In this document: in pieces, positions 6,788-14,992 of the stretch | Layout of the letters: each line of letters begins with the position of its first letter | Numbering within the stretch: the first letter of the stretch is position 1 | NCBI GenBank assembly: GCA_030642205.1 | Contig: DAOWOF010000023.1 | Span: 1-16,831, forward strand | Reading direction: 5' to 3' | Source: Desulfobacteraceae bacterium | Lineage (GTDB): Bacteria; Desulfobacterota; DSM-4660; Desulfatiglandales; Desulfatiglandaceae | Length of the DNA: 16,831 nt | The notes under the pieces: model-generated | What the model saw: the letters and a program-made list of their open reading frames with translations, nothing else | What the model was told of the DNA's origin: nothing | The model's database searches: none | Program-made: the position numbers and the translations under genes

Positions 6788-7264
6788 TTGATTAATAATA
6801 CCAATGATACCATAATAAAGGATGTAGTCAGCCTGATAGAGCCAATCCTTTTAAAGATGAGTCTTGAATTGGTAGATGTTGAATATCTCCATGAACATGG
6901 CAGATTTATCCTGAGAATTTATTTAGATAAAAATGGTGGTATTACCCTGGACGATTGTGCCTTGATAAGCAAAGAAATAGATTATCTGATTGAGATCAAT
7001 AATATTATTAAAAATGCCTATGCCTTGGAAATTTCTTCTCCAGGACTTAACAGGCCACTAGCAAAAAAAGAAGATTTTGTAAAAGCAGTAGGAAGTAGAA
7101 TAAAAATAAAAATGATGTCTCCTGTTAATGGCAGTCAAAACTTTACCGGTCGCCTTAAGGCCTTTCGGGATGGAACCCTGTTTCTCAATATTGGAGATAT
7201 GATAGTGGAACTGATGTGGCTGGATATCAAAAAAGCTAATTTGATGTATGAATTTGATAATTGA
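6788..7264 (+). CDS. rimP: Ribosome maturation factor RimP
   Basis: RimP binds the 30S precursor and helps late assembly of the small subunit. The 158-aa product shows the family pattern in order: the N-terminal alpha/beta domain with LELVDVEYLHEHGRFILRIY (about 26-45), LDKNGGITLDDCALISKEI (46-64), the ALEISSPGLNRPL motif (79-91), then a C-terminal SH3-like barrel. The start is TTG at 6788: an in-frame TAA lies immediately upstream (6785-6787), GGGAG (6773-6777) is at workable spacing, and the next ATG (codon 24) would remove the conserved first helix. It opens the translation cluster directly behind the intrinsic terminator. The gap to nusA is 292 bp, longer than usual for these co-transcribed genes. 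Confidence 0.93.
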   Translation: MINNTNDTIIKDVVSLIEPILLKMSLELVDVEYLHEHGRFILRIYLDKNGGITLDDCALISKEIDYLIEINNIIKNAYALEISSPGLNRPLAKKEDFVKAVGSRIKIKMMSPVNGSQNFTGRLKAFRDGTLFLNIGDMIVELMWLDIKKANLMYEFDN

Positions 7265-7556
7265 GAAAAATATTAATGTATATTTAAATCCCTGCTATAC
7301 TCTTTTCAAGTTTTTGTTGCTTGCTCAAATCCTTTTTCTTAAAAGCTGTTTTAACCAAACAAAAATCTTTTATAAATTCCTTAGGAGGTTGCCTGAACAA
7401 ATATTCATTTTGCAAGGTCAGGGAAGGCCGTCATTTTAACTACGCAAACATACCAAGCGTTTTAAGGGTCAAGATATAAACCTGATATGGATCTTGCAAG
7501 AACCAATTTTTTTCAGGCTCGGGGATTATCTATATTAATAACTGGAGTGAATAAGC

Positions 7557-8867
7557 ATGGCCTCAGATTTAACAAAAATGATTGACTTGGTAATACGTGA
7601 AAAAGGATTGGATCGACAAGTCCTGATTAGCACTCTTGAGGAATCTGTAAGAGCTGCTGCAAGAAAAAAATTTGGGCTGGAATATGATCTGGAAGTAAGT
7701 TTTAATGAGGAACTGGGCGAGATTGAGGTCTTTGAATTCAAAGAGGTTGTCGAAGTTGTCACCAATGAAAATCTGCAGATATATATTGAAGACGCGCAAA
7801 AAATAGATCCGGAATGCATCCTGGGTGACAGCTTGGGAAACAAAATGGAAACAGGCAAGTTAGGAAGAATCGCTGCTCAATCCGCAAAACAAGTTATAAT
7901 GCAGAGACTCAAGGAAGTGGAAAGAGATGTGATTTATGATGATTTTAAAGATCGCCATGGTGAAATCGTCAACGGGATTGTCCTGCGTTTTAACAGGGGC
8001 TCGATTATTGTCAACCTTGGCAAAACAGAAGGGGAATTACCCGCAAAAGAGCAGGTTCCCAATGAATCTTACAAACAGGGGGATCGTATTCGAGCATATG
8101 TCCTTGATGTAAAACAATTCAGCCGCGGACCGCAGATAATTCTTTCCCGCACCCATCCAAATTTTGTTTCAACCCTGTTTGAGAATGAAGTTCCCGAGAT
8201 CTCAGAAGGAATTATCCGAATCGTCCAGGTTTCAAGGGAACCTGGGAGCAGAACAAAGATCGCTGTGTCTTCAAAAGATGCTGATGTGGATCCGGTAGGT
8301 GCCTGTGTTGGTATGAAGGGCAGAAGGGTACAAGCGATAGTACAAGAATTACGAGGTGAAAAAATTGACATTGTGACTTGGGATCCCGATGCTGCCAAGT
8401 TTATTTGCAATGCCCTCTCCCCAGCTGAAATCGTTAGAGTTATTGTTGATGAAGATCATCATTCAATGGAAGTGGTTGTTCCTGATGATCAGTTATCACT
8501 TGCTATTGGTAAAAAAGGCCAGAACGTAAGGTTGGCAGCAAGGTTGACTGGCTGGAGATTGGATGTAATTGGTGAAAACAGATACAACCAAACCCTTAAA
8601 GAGGGATATACATCCCTGCTTGGTGTTCAGGGGATGACCCCCCAACTTGCAATGAATCTATACGAGTATGGACTCAGATCAGCAAAAGATTTATCAGAAG
8701 AGACTCTCTCTGACCTGCTTTCTATTGATGGAATGACCGAAGCAACCGGAGAAAAATTATTAGAAAATGCTAAAATGTCTGTCAAAGATGCTCAAAACGC
8801 GACATCAGAACCCGAAGAACAAGATGAAGATCTAGAAAATCCGGATGCAGAAATATCTGATGAATAA
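7557..8867 (+). CDS. nusA: Transcription termination/antitermination factor NusA
   Basis: NusA binds RNA polymerase and nascent RNA, enhancing pausing, intrinsic termination and antitermination. The 436-aa product has an N-terminal polymerase-binding domain (about 1-130), an S1 domain starting near Gly135 (GEIVNGIVLRFNRGSIIVNLG), and tandem KH domains with GMKGRRVQ at 252-259 and GKKGQNVR at 318-325. A C-terminal helix-hairpin-helix-like segment follows (GMTPQLAMNLYEYGLRSAKD, then LSIDGMTEATGEKLLENA). The protein ends in an acidic tail rich in Glu, Asp and Pro. It is shorter than E. coli NusA, which has two full acidic-repeat domains. The ATG is supported by GGAGTG at 7544-7549. Its 3' end overlaps ylxR. 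Confidence 0.97.
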   Translation: MASDLTKMIDLVIREKGLDRQVLISTLEESVRAAARKKFGLEYDLEVSFNEELGEIEVFEFKEVVEVVTNENLQIYIEDAQKIDPECILGDSLGNKMETGKLGRIAAQSAKQVIMQRLKEVERDVIYDDFKDRHGEIVNGIVLRFNRGSIIVNLGKTEGELPAKEQVPNESYKQGDRIRAYVLDVKQFSRGPQIILSRTHPNFVSTLFENEVPEISEGIIRIVQVSREPGSRTKIAVSSKDADVDPVGACVGMKGRRVQAIVQELRGEKIDIVTWDPDAAKFICNALSPAEIVRVIVDEDHHSMEVVVPDDQLSLAIGKKGQNVRLAARLTGWRLDVIGENRYNQTLKEGYTSLLGVQGMTPQLAMNLYEYGLRSAKDLSEETLSDLLSIDGMTEATGEKLLENAKMSVKDAQNATSEPEEQDEDLENPDAEISDE

Positions 8868-9087
8868 ACAACATGTGCCCATAAGAACATGCATTTCTTG
8901 TGGGGTCAAACGCAGCAAAAAGGAATTAATTCGCGTTATATTGAGCCCACAAGGGTTTGCTGTTAAAGCTATTCATGGCAACAAAGGGGGGCGTGGAGCA
9001 TATGTTTGCCCTGAATTTTCTTGTTGCGAAGGATTAAATAATAAGCAACTTTTAAAAAAGGCTTTTAAAAAACATAATGATTTATAG
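8860..9087 (+). CDS. ylxR: YlxR-family (DUF448) RNA-binding protein
   Basis: YlxR proteins are small basic proteins nearly always encoded between nusA and infB; roles in nucleoid or RNA binding have been proposed. The 75-aa product has the family signature RTCISCGVKRSKKELIRVI at the start, then GNKGGRGAYVC and a Lys-rich C-terminal helix (QLLKKAFKKH). Cysteines occur as CxxC near the N-terminus and again in VCPEFSCC. I chose ATG 8860, which overlaps the nusA end by 8 bp (ATGAATAA). An upstream in-frame ATG at 8845 would add five residues and overlap by 23 bp. Neither start has a strong ribosome site, which suits translational coupling to nusA. Confidence 0.9.
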   Translation: MNKQHVPIRTCISCGVKRSKKELIRVILSPQGFAVKAIHGNKGGRGAYVCPEFSCCEGLNNKQLLKKAFKKHNDL

Positions 9088-9101
9088 GTGTTCAGATAAT
9101 T

Positions 9102-9150
9102 AATTTCATAAGGCCAGAGAGAGGAATCCGACAGATAAGGCCGTGAAATT
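9102..9150. repeat. Imperfect inverted repeat in the ylxR-infB spacer
   Basis: AATTTCA (9102-9108) and TGAAATT (9144-9150) pair, as do the inner GGCC (9112-9115) and GGCC (9139-9142), with a small internal loop between them. The enclosed loop is 23 nt. No T-tract follows. It lies in the 246-bp spacer before infB, which otherwise shows no gene and no clear promoter. Confidence 0.35.
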
Positions 9151-9335
9151 ATTTAGCTGAAGTTTTCTATAGGGATCACAACTTTCATGGAGCAAAGACA
9201 TAATATCACAGGGAACCTCTTCTACAAATTGCGGGCAAGGACAGAGGAAACATTGCTCTTACATCCATATAAGGCGATGGGAATAAATAAGGAAGTGTAT
9301 CCTAAATGATATTGCAAATGACTGTCTTATTGTGT

Positions 9336-9340
9336 GGGGG
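9336..9340 (+). promoter_or_regulatory. Ribosome binding site fixing the infB start
   Basis: GGGGG at 9336-9340 lies 5 nt before ATG 9346. This supports the ATG over the in-frame GTG at 9334, which would leave the G-run inside the coding region and has no ribosome site of its own. Confidence 0.7.
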
Positions 9341-9345
9341 ATTCT

Positions 9346-12033
9346 ATGGCAAAAATCAGGGTTTATGAATTGGCAAAACAATTAGGTCTAGACAGCAAAA
9401 AGCTGGTGGAATTGCTGCAGTTAGGAGGTATGGGAATCAACAATTATATGAGTACCTTAGATGAAGATGCTGTTGAAATGGCAAACAGTATTCTAGCAGG
9501 CATAAATAAAGAAAAACCGGTTGAAATTGAGGAAAAAAGGATTAAATCTAATATAATAAGACGCAGGAAAAGAAGAAACAAAGAGGTCTCCTCCTCCAAA
9601 AAGATTGCTATAGAGCCCCAGGAAGACAATTTTACGGAATTAAAACAGGAAGAACCGGATTCAGAGAAGATTATTGAACCACAGGAAATCCCCCTTTCCT
9701 CACCACCAATTAAAGAATTTGAAGAGCCAGAGATTGAAAAGGTTCAAGAAAACGATCTTCCGGAAATTAATGAGGCGCAACCTGAAGAGATACCAGAGGA
9801 AGAATCAGTAGAAGAGCCTCTTTCAATAAAGCCTGCGCAAAAAGCGTCCATAGACACTGATAAAGACACAAAAGAAGTAAAGGAAATAAAGAGCAAACCT
9901 AAAAGAAGTAAAAAAAAGGACATGAACCAACCTGCAAAAATTATTAGGCCCCCTGAGGATACATCCCTAAAAAAATCATTTGTAAAAGAAAAAATAAAGA
10001 AGAAGCAACAGGCCCCTTTTGAAAAAGGCCCCAAAACTTTTACTAAAACCAATGGGAAGACAAATGCAATAACCAAGGAGCCACCAAAAAAGTTCAAAAA
10101 GAAAAAAATTATCCAACCAGAAAAAGTAACCGCACCTTCTTCTCATCGTAAAAAGGAGGTATACGAAAGAGATGCCCTCTATAAGGGACGCAAAATTAAT
10201 CGCAAAGGCAAAAGGGGTGCCAAAACCCGCGTCACCAGGGAGACACATGACACCACGAAAATTACTGTCCCCAAGGCCATTAAACGCCGGATAAAAATTC
10301 AAGAGTTTGTTACGGTAGTCGAACTGGCAAAGGCCATGGGCACCAAGTCAACTGAAATAATGAAGGCATTGATGCAGATAGGTGGTAAAATATCAAATCA
10401 GAATGCGTCCCTGGATTTTGAAACAGCCTCCATTTTAGCCGATGAATTTGGGTATCAACTGGAATTGGATTCCTTTAAAGAAGAAGATTTTATTCCTGAA
10501 ATAGAGGACAGGCCAGAAGATTTGGAGCCAAGACCTCCTGTGATAACGATAATGGGTCATGTTGACCATGGTAAGACATCATTGCTTGATTATATCAGAC
10601 ACTCCAGGATTATCGAAGGAGAATCAGGTGGAATTACTCAGCATATTGGAGCTTACTATGTTCAGACAGAAGGTGGAGATATCGTTTTTCTGGATACTCC
10701 CGGACATGAGGCCTTTACCGCAATGAGAGCGCGTGGAACCAAGGTAACAGATTTGATTATCCTTGTTGTTGCCGCAGATGATGGGGTCATGCCCCAGACC
10801 AGAGAAGCAATTAATCATGCTAGGGCGGCCTCCATACCTATTGTGGTAGCTGTTAATAAGATTGACAAGCCGGAAGCAGATCCTGACCGTGTTAAAAGAG
10901 AATTGGCTGAGTTAGACCTGGTCCCCGAAGAATGGGGTGGGGAAACAATCTTCGGAGAAATATCAGCCAAGCATGGGCAAGGTGTAGATGAACTTTTGAG
11001 CCTCCTATTACTTCAGGCCGAAATGCTTGAGATCAAAGGGAATCCCAATAAATTGGCCATAGGTACTGTTATAGAGGCCAATCTTGATAAAAGTCGGGGC
11101 CCGGTAGCGAGTATCTTGATAAAAGATGGGAGCCTCAGACCAGGTGATTATTTTATTTGCGGAGAGCATTATGGCCGTGTAAGGGCCATGCTGAATAATC
11201 AAGGACAAAAGATAGAATATGCAGGCCCCTCAATGCCAGTGGAAATTTATGGGATATCAGGCGTCCCAATGGCTGGAGACAAATTCAACAAGGTTAAGGA
11301 TGAAAAAATAGCAAAACAAATCATTGATCATCGTAAAACACATAGCAAAAAACCCGAAGCAGTCCAAAGAGGGGTTATCAGTCTTGACGAACTTTACGAT
11401 AAGATAAAAGAAGGCGATATCAAAGACCTTAATTTAATCTTGAAGACTGATGTTCAAGGCTCTGTGGAGGCACTCTCCGAATCATTAATCAAACAAAGTA
11501 CAGATGAAGTCAAAATCAAAATTATTCATTCCGGTCCAGGGGCTATTTCCGAATCGGATGTCATGCTGGCATCAGCCTCTAAAGCCATAATTATTGGCTT
11601 TGGAGTACGAGCTAATCCGAGGGTTACAGACCTTGCTGAAAAAGAAAAAGTGGATATCCGCTACTATGATGTTATTTACAAGGTAATTCAGGATATTCGT
11701 CTCGCCATGACAGGCCTTTTAGCCCCGATTTTCAAGGAAAATGTAATTGGACGAGCAGATGTAAAAGAAATCTTCCGTGTTCCAAAAATTGGTGCAATTG
11801 CAGGTTGTATGGTGACAGATGGCCATATTGAAAGAAATGCCAAAATAAGGTTACTGCGGGAGGAAGTTATTGTTTATAATGGGACTATTTCTTCTCTAAG
11901 ACGTTTTAAAGATGATGTCAAAGAAGTTCAGTCCGGCTATGAATGCGGAATTGGGCTGGAAGGCTTCAATGATATCAAGTCGGGAGATGTCCTGGAAGTC
12001 TACCAGGTTGAAGAACAAAAAGCAGAGCTTTAA
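9346..12033 (+). CDS. infB: Translation initiation factor IF-2
   Basis: IF-2 is the GTPase that brings initiator tRNA to the 30S subunit and promotes 50S joining. The 895-aa product starts MAKIRVYELAKQLG, the first IF2N domain (about 1-50). A long charged linker rich in Lys, Glu and Pro follows (about 55-310), then a second IF2N-like domain (FVTVVELAKAMGTKSTEIMK, about 320-385). The GTPase domain carries GHVDHGKT at 404-411, DTPGH at 450-454 and NKID at 504-507, plus switch I with ESGGITQHIGAY. Domains II, III and IV follow, with VIEANLDKSRGPVAS, LKTDVQGSVEAL, RADVKEIFRVPKIGAIAG and a C-terminal RRFKDDVKEV region. The gene is full length with all G motifs intact. DUF503 starts 3 nt after its stop. 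Antisense open frames over the linker reflect its low-complexity codon use. Confidence 0.98.
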   Translation: MAKIRVYELAKQLGLDSKKLVELLQLGGMGINNYMSTLDEDAVEMANSILAGINKEKPVEIEEKRIKSNIIRRRKRRNKEVSSSKKIAIEPQEDNFTELKQEEPDSEKIIEPQEIPLSSPPIKEFEEPEIEKVQENDLPEINEAQPEEIPEEESVEEPLSIKPAQKASIDTDKDTKEVKEIKSKPKRSKKKDMNQPAKIIRPPEDTSLKKSFVKEKIKKKQQAPFEKGPKTFTKTNGKTNAITKEPPKKFKKKKIIQPEKVTAPSSHRKKEVYERDALYKGRKINRKGKRGAKTRVTRETHDTTKITVPKAIKRRIKIQEFVTVVELAKAMGTKSTEIMKALMQIGGKISNQNASLDFETASILADEFGYQLELDSFKEEDFIPEIEDRPEDLEPRPPVITIMGHVDHGKTSLLDYIRHSRIIEGESGGITQHIGAYYVQTEGGDIVFLDTPGHEAFTAMRARGTKVTDLIILVVAADDGVMPQTREAINHARAASIPIVVAVNKIDKPEADPDRVKRELAELDLVPEEWGGETIFGEISAKHGQGVDELLSLLLLQAEMLEIKGNPNKLAIGTVIEANLDKSRGPVASILIKDGSLRPGDYFICGEHYGRVRAMLNNQGQKIEYAGPSMPVEIYGISGVPMAGDKFNKVKDEKIAKQIIDHRKTHSKKPEAVQRGVISLDELYDKIKEGDIKDLNLILKTDVQGSVEALSESLIKQSTDEVKIKIIHSGPGAISESDVMLASASKAIIIGFGVRANPRVTDLAEKEKVDIRYYDVIYKVIQDIRLAMTGLLAPIFKENVIGRADVKEIFRVPKIGAIAGCMVTDGHIERNAKIRLLREEVIVYNGTISSLRRFKDDVKEVQSGYECGIGLEGFNDIKSGDVLEVYQVEEQKAEL

Positions 12034-12036
12034 CAA

Positions 12037-12324
12037 ATGGTGGTGGGAGTCCTAAAAATTGTTTTTTTATTACATGGCAACCGATCCCTTAAAGGGAAAA
12101 GAAAGATTGTCAGGAGTTTAATAGACAAAGTAAAGGGCAGATTCAATGTATCGATAGCAGAAGTTGGTTCTAATGATAAATGGCAAAAAATTGAACTGGG
12201 GATAAGCGTTATCGGAAACGATAGACGGCATATAGATTCATCCCTGAATAAGGTATTTAGCTTTATAGAATCCCAATATCTGGCCCCCATAATTCATAGC
12301 GAAATGGAAATCATTAGCATATAG
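12037..12324 (+). CDS. DUF503-family (YlxP-like) small protein
   Basis: The 95-aa product matches the DUF503 pattern: an N-terminal strand MVVGVLKIVFLLHGNRSLK, the basic segment KGKRKIVRSLIDKVKGRFNVSIAEV, a central W-x-x-(I/L)-x-L-G-(I/V) strand (KWQKIELGISVIGND), and a C-terminal helix and strand. DUF503 genes typically lie between infB and rbfA, as here; the fold is ferredoxin-like and no biochemical activity is established. It begins 3 nt after the infB stop, so it probably depends on infB translation. An 83-bp gap without a recognisable promoter separates it from rbfA. Confidence 0.87.
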   Translation: MVVGVLKIVFLLHGNRSLKGKRKIVRSLIDKVKGRFNVSIAEVGSNDKWQKIELGISVIGNDRRHIDSSLNKVFSFIESQYLAPIIHSEMEIISI

Positions 12325-12407
12325 AAAATTGTCCTTAAACACAAGAAGATGAAAATAGTAATCAATAGATGTATCTTTACACAAAACTCTAATCTAAAGT
12401 TTAAATT

Positions 12408-12776
12408 ATGTTAGCAGGGAAACGATCAGTAAGAGTCGGTGATCTTATTTTAAGAGAAATAGCCTCAATCCTGTTGGAAAAAATAAATGATCCACGGATA
12501 AAAAGCATTTCCTTGACCGGTATTAGCCTTAGTAGAGACCTGAAAATGGCCAAGATATATTATAGTGTTGGAGGAGAGATGTCTCTCAATAAGATCCGGA
12601 CTGCATTGGAAAAGGCTACGGGGTTTATAAAAAGGGAATTAGGAAAAAGGATTTCGCTAAAATACATGCCTGAAATAAAATTCTATTATGATTCCTCAGT
12701 ATCAACTGGCATATACATGGACAAGCTATTTGACACCTTGCACTTACGTGATGACATAGAAGATGACACTAAATAA
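12408..12776 (+). CDS. rbfA: 30S ribosome-binding factor RbfA
   Basis: RbfA binds the 30S subunit near the 5' helix of 16S rRNA and is needed for late maturation and cold growth. The 122-aa product has the KH-type RbfA fold: SVRVGDLILREIASILLEKI, DPRIKSISLTGISLSRDLKMAKIYYSV, ALEKATGFIKRELGKRISLKYMPEIKFYYD and a C-terminal helix containing MDKLFDTLH. Length and motif order are typical. No Shine-Dalgarno sequence is visible before ATG 12408, where the upstream bases are AT-rich (CTAAAGTTTAAATT). The last 14 bp overlap the DHH gene, which suggests coupled translation. It sits in the expected DUF503-rbfA-DHH-truB order. Confidence 0.95.
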   Translation: MLAGKRSVRVGDLILREIASILLEKINDPRIKSISLTGISLSRDLKMAKIYYSVGGEMSLNKIRTALEKATGFIKRELGKRISLKYMPEIKFYYDSSVSTGIYMDKLFDTLHLRDDIEDDTK

Positions 12777-13731
12777 AATCTCTGATGTCTTGAAAAGGAA
12801 TAAATCCTTTTTACTTATGACCCATAAAAATCCGGATGCCGATGCTATTTGTTCAATGTTGGCTCTTGGAATGGCGTTACAGCTCGTTCAGAAACAAGTT
12901 TTTATGTTGACCGAAGCTCCCCTTGAGAGGCCATATGACCTTCTAAGAGGCGCTGATCTCATTCGTTGTGAACTCGATGATAAGTTTGATGTTGATCTTG
13001 TAATTGTCCTGGATTGTGGAAACCTTGATCGGATAGCAGGGCCAAAAGATTATCTGAAAAAGGGCTTTTTTTTGATTAATATTGACCATCACCTGACCAA
13101 TAATTTTTTTGGCGATTTAAACCTTGTGGATACTAATTGCTCTTCAACTGGTGAACTTGTTTATCAAGTAATCAAAAATAGCAATTTAACAATCAATCTG
13201 GATATAGCTGAAAACATCTATACTGCCATACAAAAAGATACAGGTAATTTCAGATATGATAATTTAACCCATAAGTCTTTAAGAATTGCTGCAGAAATGT
13301 TGGAACTTGGAGTCAATCCCTGGATAATATCCCAGAAAATGGATACTTTTGGTCCATCACGCCTAAAACTCCTGGCAGCGGTGTTAGGCACCATGGAATT
13401 ACATCATAAAGGTCAAATTTGTATCCTTACCCTATCTCTTGAGATGATTGATAAGGCCTCGGCCAAAGAAAATGATAGTCATAATTTTGTTGAATATTCA
13501 AGGTTTATTACAGGAGTGGAAATAGGAATTTTAATTCGTCAAACAGCGCAAAAGGAATATAGCTTCAGCCTTCGATCAAACAATCAAATTGATGTGGCCC
13601 AATTAGCCCTGAGATTTGGGGGTGGTGGGCATGCCAAAGCTGCAGGTTTTGAAATCCTTGGAGATCTGGAAAATTTAAAAAAAGATTTGTTACAAGAGGC
13701 ATTTCGGTTATTAGATGAAAAAGATAATTAA
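12763..13731 (+). CDS. nrnA: DHH/DHHA1 phosphoesterase, NrnA-type oligoribonuclease/pAp phosphatase
   Basis: NrnA-type proteins degrade short RNA oligonucleotides to mononucleotides and dephosphorylate pAp. They use two Mn2+ ions and often replace Orn where PNPase is the main exonuclease. The 322-aa product has the DHH domain with motif I (THKNPDADAICS, Asp25 and Asp27), motif II (VLDCGN, Asp84), the DHH triad at 108-110 and an Asp in QKDTGNFRY (motif IV). The C-terminal DHHA1 domain contains the substrate-binding GGGGHAKAAGF with Gly286-289 and His290. Motif I has Ala26 and Cys30 where Gly is more usual; the metal-binding Asp residues are kept. It overlaps rbfA by 14 bp and truB by 17 bp. 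NrnA next to truB, rpsO and pnp suits a shared RNA turnover role. I do not see the extra domains of RecJ. Confidence 0.88.
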   Translation: MTLNKISDVLKRNKSFLLMTHKNPDADAICSMLALGMALQLVQKQVFMLTEAPLERPYDLLRGADLIRCELDDKFDVDLVIVLDCGNLDRIAGPKDYLKKGFFLINIDHHLTNNFFGDLNLVDTNCSSTGELVYQVIKNSNLTINLDIAENIYTAIQKDTGNFRYDNLTHKSLRIAAEMLELGVNPWIISQKMDTFGPSRLKLLAAVLGTMELHHKGQICILTLSLEMIDKASAKENDSHNFVEYSRFITGVEIGILIRQTAQKEYSFSLRSNNQIDVAQLALRFGGGGHAKAAGFEILGDLENLKKDLLQEAFRLLDEKDN

Positions 13732-14635
13732 CGGAATTCTTTTAATCGATAAAGAGGCGGGAGAAACTTCATTCGATGTAGTAAGAAAACTCAAACATCG
13801 TTTCAAAGGGTTAAAAATAGGCCATGCGGGGACTCTCGATCCCTTTGCCACTGGTCTTATGATTATATTGTTAGGACAAGGCACTAAACTATCAAATCTT
13901 ATAATGTCTGAGGAGAAAATCTACCAGGCAATCATGTGCATGGGTATAGAAACAGATTCTCAAGACCTGACGGGAAAAATACTTACAACTACTGAAGTTC
14001 CTGACTTGAGTCTGGAAAAGATAAGAACAAAAGCCAGTGATTTCATAGGCCAAATCCAGCAGACACCCCCATTATATTCAGCAACCAAGTATAATGGGAC
14101 GCGAGCATATAAACTGGCAAGGAAAGGTATCAAAGTAGAACTTCCAAAGAAAAATATTTTTATCCACTACTTAAAAATACTGAGCATTAATACAAACCAT
14201 GTTTCAATGGAGATTAAATGTTCCAAGGGAACCTATATCAGGACTCTTGCAGTAGACCTTGGACAAAGTTTAGGGACTGTGGCCCATCTACATTCATTAA
14301 GGAGATTGGCCTGCGGTAAATTTCATGTAAATCATTCAATAAAATCAATCGAAATTCCTAAGTTAGAATTACCTCAATTGATATCCAGGATTATACCTCT
14401 AAGAGAAGCTCTGCCCAATCTAAAAGAAATTGAGCTAACTGACCAACTTTCAGAACAGATAAAACATGGGTATCAACCTTCCTGGGATGAATTAAACAGG
14501 GAGGCAAAATCTGAGGCCTTGAAAGACGAAGATCTCAAACTTGTAAAAGATCAACAACTTGTGGCTATTTTAAGAATTGAACCCACTAGGAGGAAAAACC
14601 ATGGAAAATTAAAGATATATAAAGTCTTTTCCTAG
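13715..14635 (+). CDS. truB: tRNA pseudouridine-55 synthase TruB
   Basis: TruB isomerises U55 to pseudouridine in the T-loop of elongator tRNAs and also acts as a tRNA chaperone. The 306-aa product has NGILLIDKEAGETSFDVV at the start, the catalytic loop KIGHAGTLDPFATGLM with Asp42 as nucleophile, the YSATKYNGTRAYKLARKG region, and KCSKGTYIRTLAVDLGQ. The C-terminal TruB_C-like part (about 240-306) ends in KIYKVFS. Length and motif order are ordinary. It overlaps the DHH gene by 17 bp, so it is probably coupled to it. An 87-bp AT-rich gap follows before rpsO, with no clear terminator. Confidence 0.96.
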   Translation: MKKIINGILLIDKEAGETSFDVVRKLKHRFKGLKIGHAGTLDPFATGLMIILLGQGTKLSNLIMSEEKIYQAIMCMGIETDSQDLTGKILTTTEVPDLSLEKIRTKASDFIGQIQQTPPLYSATKYNGTRAYKLARKGIKVELPKKNIFIHYLKILSINTNHVSMEIKCSKGTYIRTLAVDLGQSLGTVAHLHSLRRLACGKFHVNHSIKSIEIPKLELPQLISRIIPLREALPNLKEIELTDQLSEQIKHGYQPSWDELNREAKSEALKDEDLKLVKDQQLVAILRIEPTRRKNHGKLKIYKVFS

Positions 14636-14708
14636 CATAATTTACAGGGAAAATAATTTTGTTACTGGACATCCCCCAAGTTTTTTTCAATAAATATTAT
14701 TATATTTC

Positions 14709-14716
14709 GAGGAGGT
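14709..14716 (+). promoter_or_regulatory. Strong Shine-Dalgarno site of rpsO
   Basis: GAGGAGGT at 14709-14716 is close to a full anti-16S match and lies 6 to 7 nt before GTG 14723, which sets the start of S15 at the GTG. It is the strongest ribosome site seen in the window, as expected for a ribosomal protein. Confidence 0.85.
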
Positions 14717-14722
14717 AGAAAG

Positions 14723-14992
14723 GTGGTTTTAACACCAGAAACTAAAAGGGCAATAATCGATCAATTCAAACTTAGTGAAAAGGATACAGGTTCATCCGAA
14801 GTCCAGATTGCCCTTCTAAGTAATCGAATAAAATATCTTACAGATCATTTTAAAACCCACAAGAAAGATCATCACTCACGTCGCGGTTTATTAAAACTAG
14901 TAGGTAAAAGACGAAGATTACTGGACTATTTAAAGAGGAAAGATGATAAAAAGTATCTTTCCATTATTAAGGCACTTGGAATTCGTAAATAA
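14723..14992 (+). CDS. rpsO: 30S ribosomal protein S15
   Basis: S15 binds the central domain of 16S rRNA early in 30S assembly and forms a bridge to the 50S subunit. The 89-aa length is exactly typical. Conserved elements are DTGSSEVQIALLSNRIKYLTDHFKTHKKDHHSRRGLL and LVGKRRRLLDYLKRKD, with the His/Asp/Ser rRNA-contacting loop (HKKDHHSRRG) intact. It starts with GTG behind a very good Shine-Dalgarno site. In E. coli, S15 represses its own translation through a pseudoknot in its leader; I did not find an obvious equivalent here. pnp follows, the widely conserved rpsO-pnp pairing. Confidence 0.98.
   Translation: MVLTPETKRAIIDQFKLSEKDTGSSEVQIALLSNRIKYLTDHFKTHKKDHHSRRGLLKLVGKRRRLLDYLKRKDDKKYLSIIKALGIRK

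Noticed and set aside
7248..7439. 63-codon ORF overlapping the end of rimP
   Set aside because: It has no ribosome site, is biased to hydrophobic and Lys codons as expected from AT-rich random sequence, and resembles no family I know.
7470..7513. CAAGAT/ATCTTG stem followed by seven T residues as an intrinsic terminator before nusA
   Set aside because: The stem is only six AT-rich pairs with a 15-nt loop and the T-run begins about ten bases after it, so efficient termination is unlikely.
9744..10302. Two long antisense ORFs (117 and 108 codons) inside infB
   Set aside because: They lie opposite the Lys/Glu-rich linker of IF-2, whose codons lack reverse-strand stops; their Phe/Leu/Ser-rich products are mirror images of low-complexity coding sequence.
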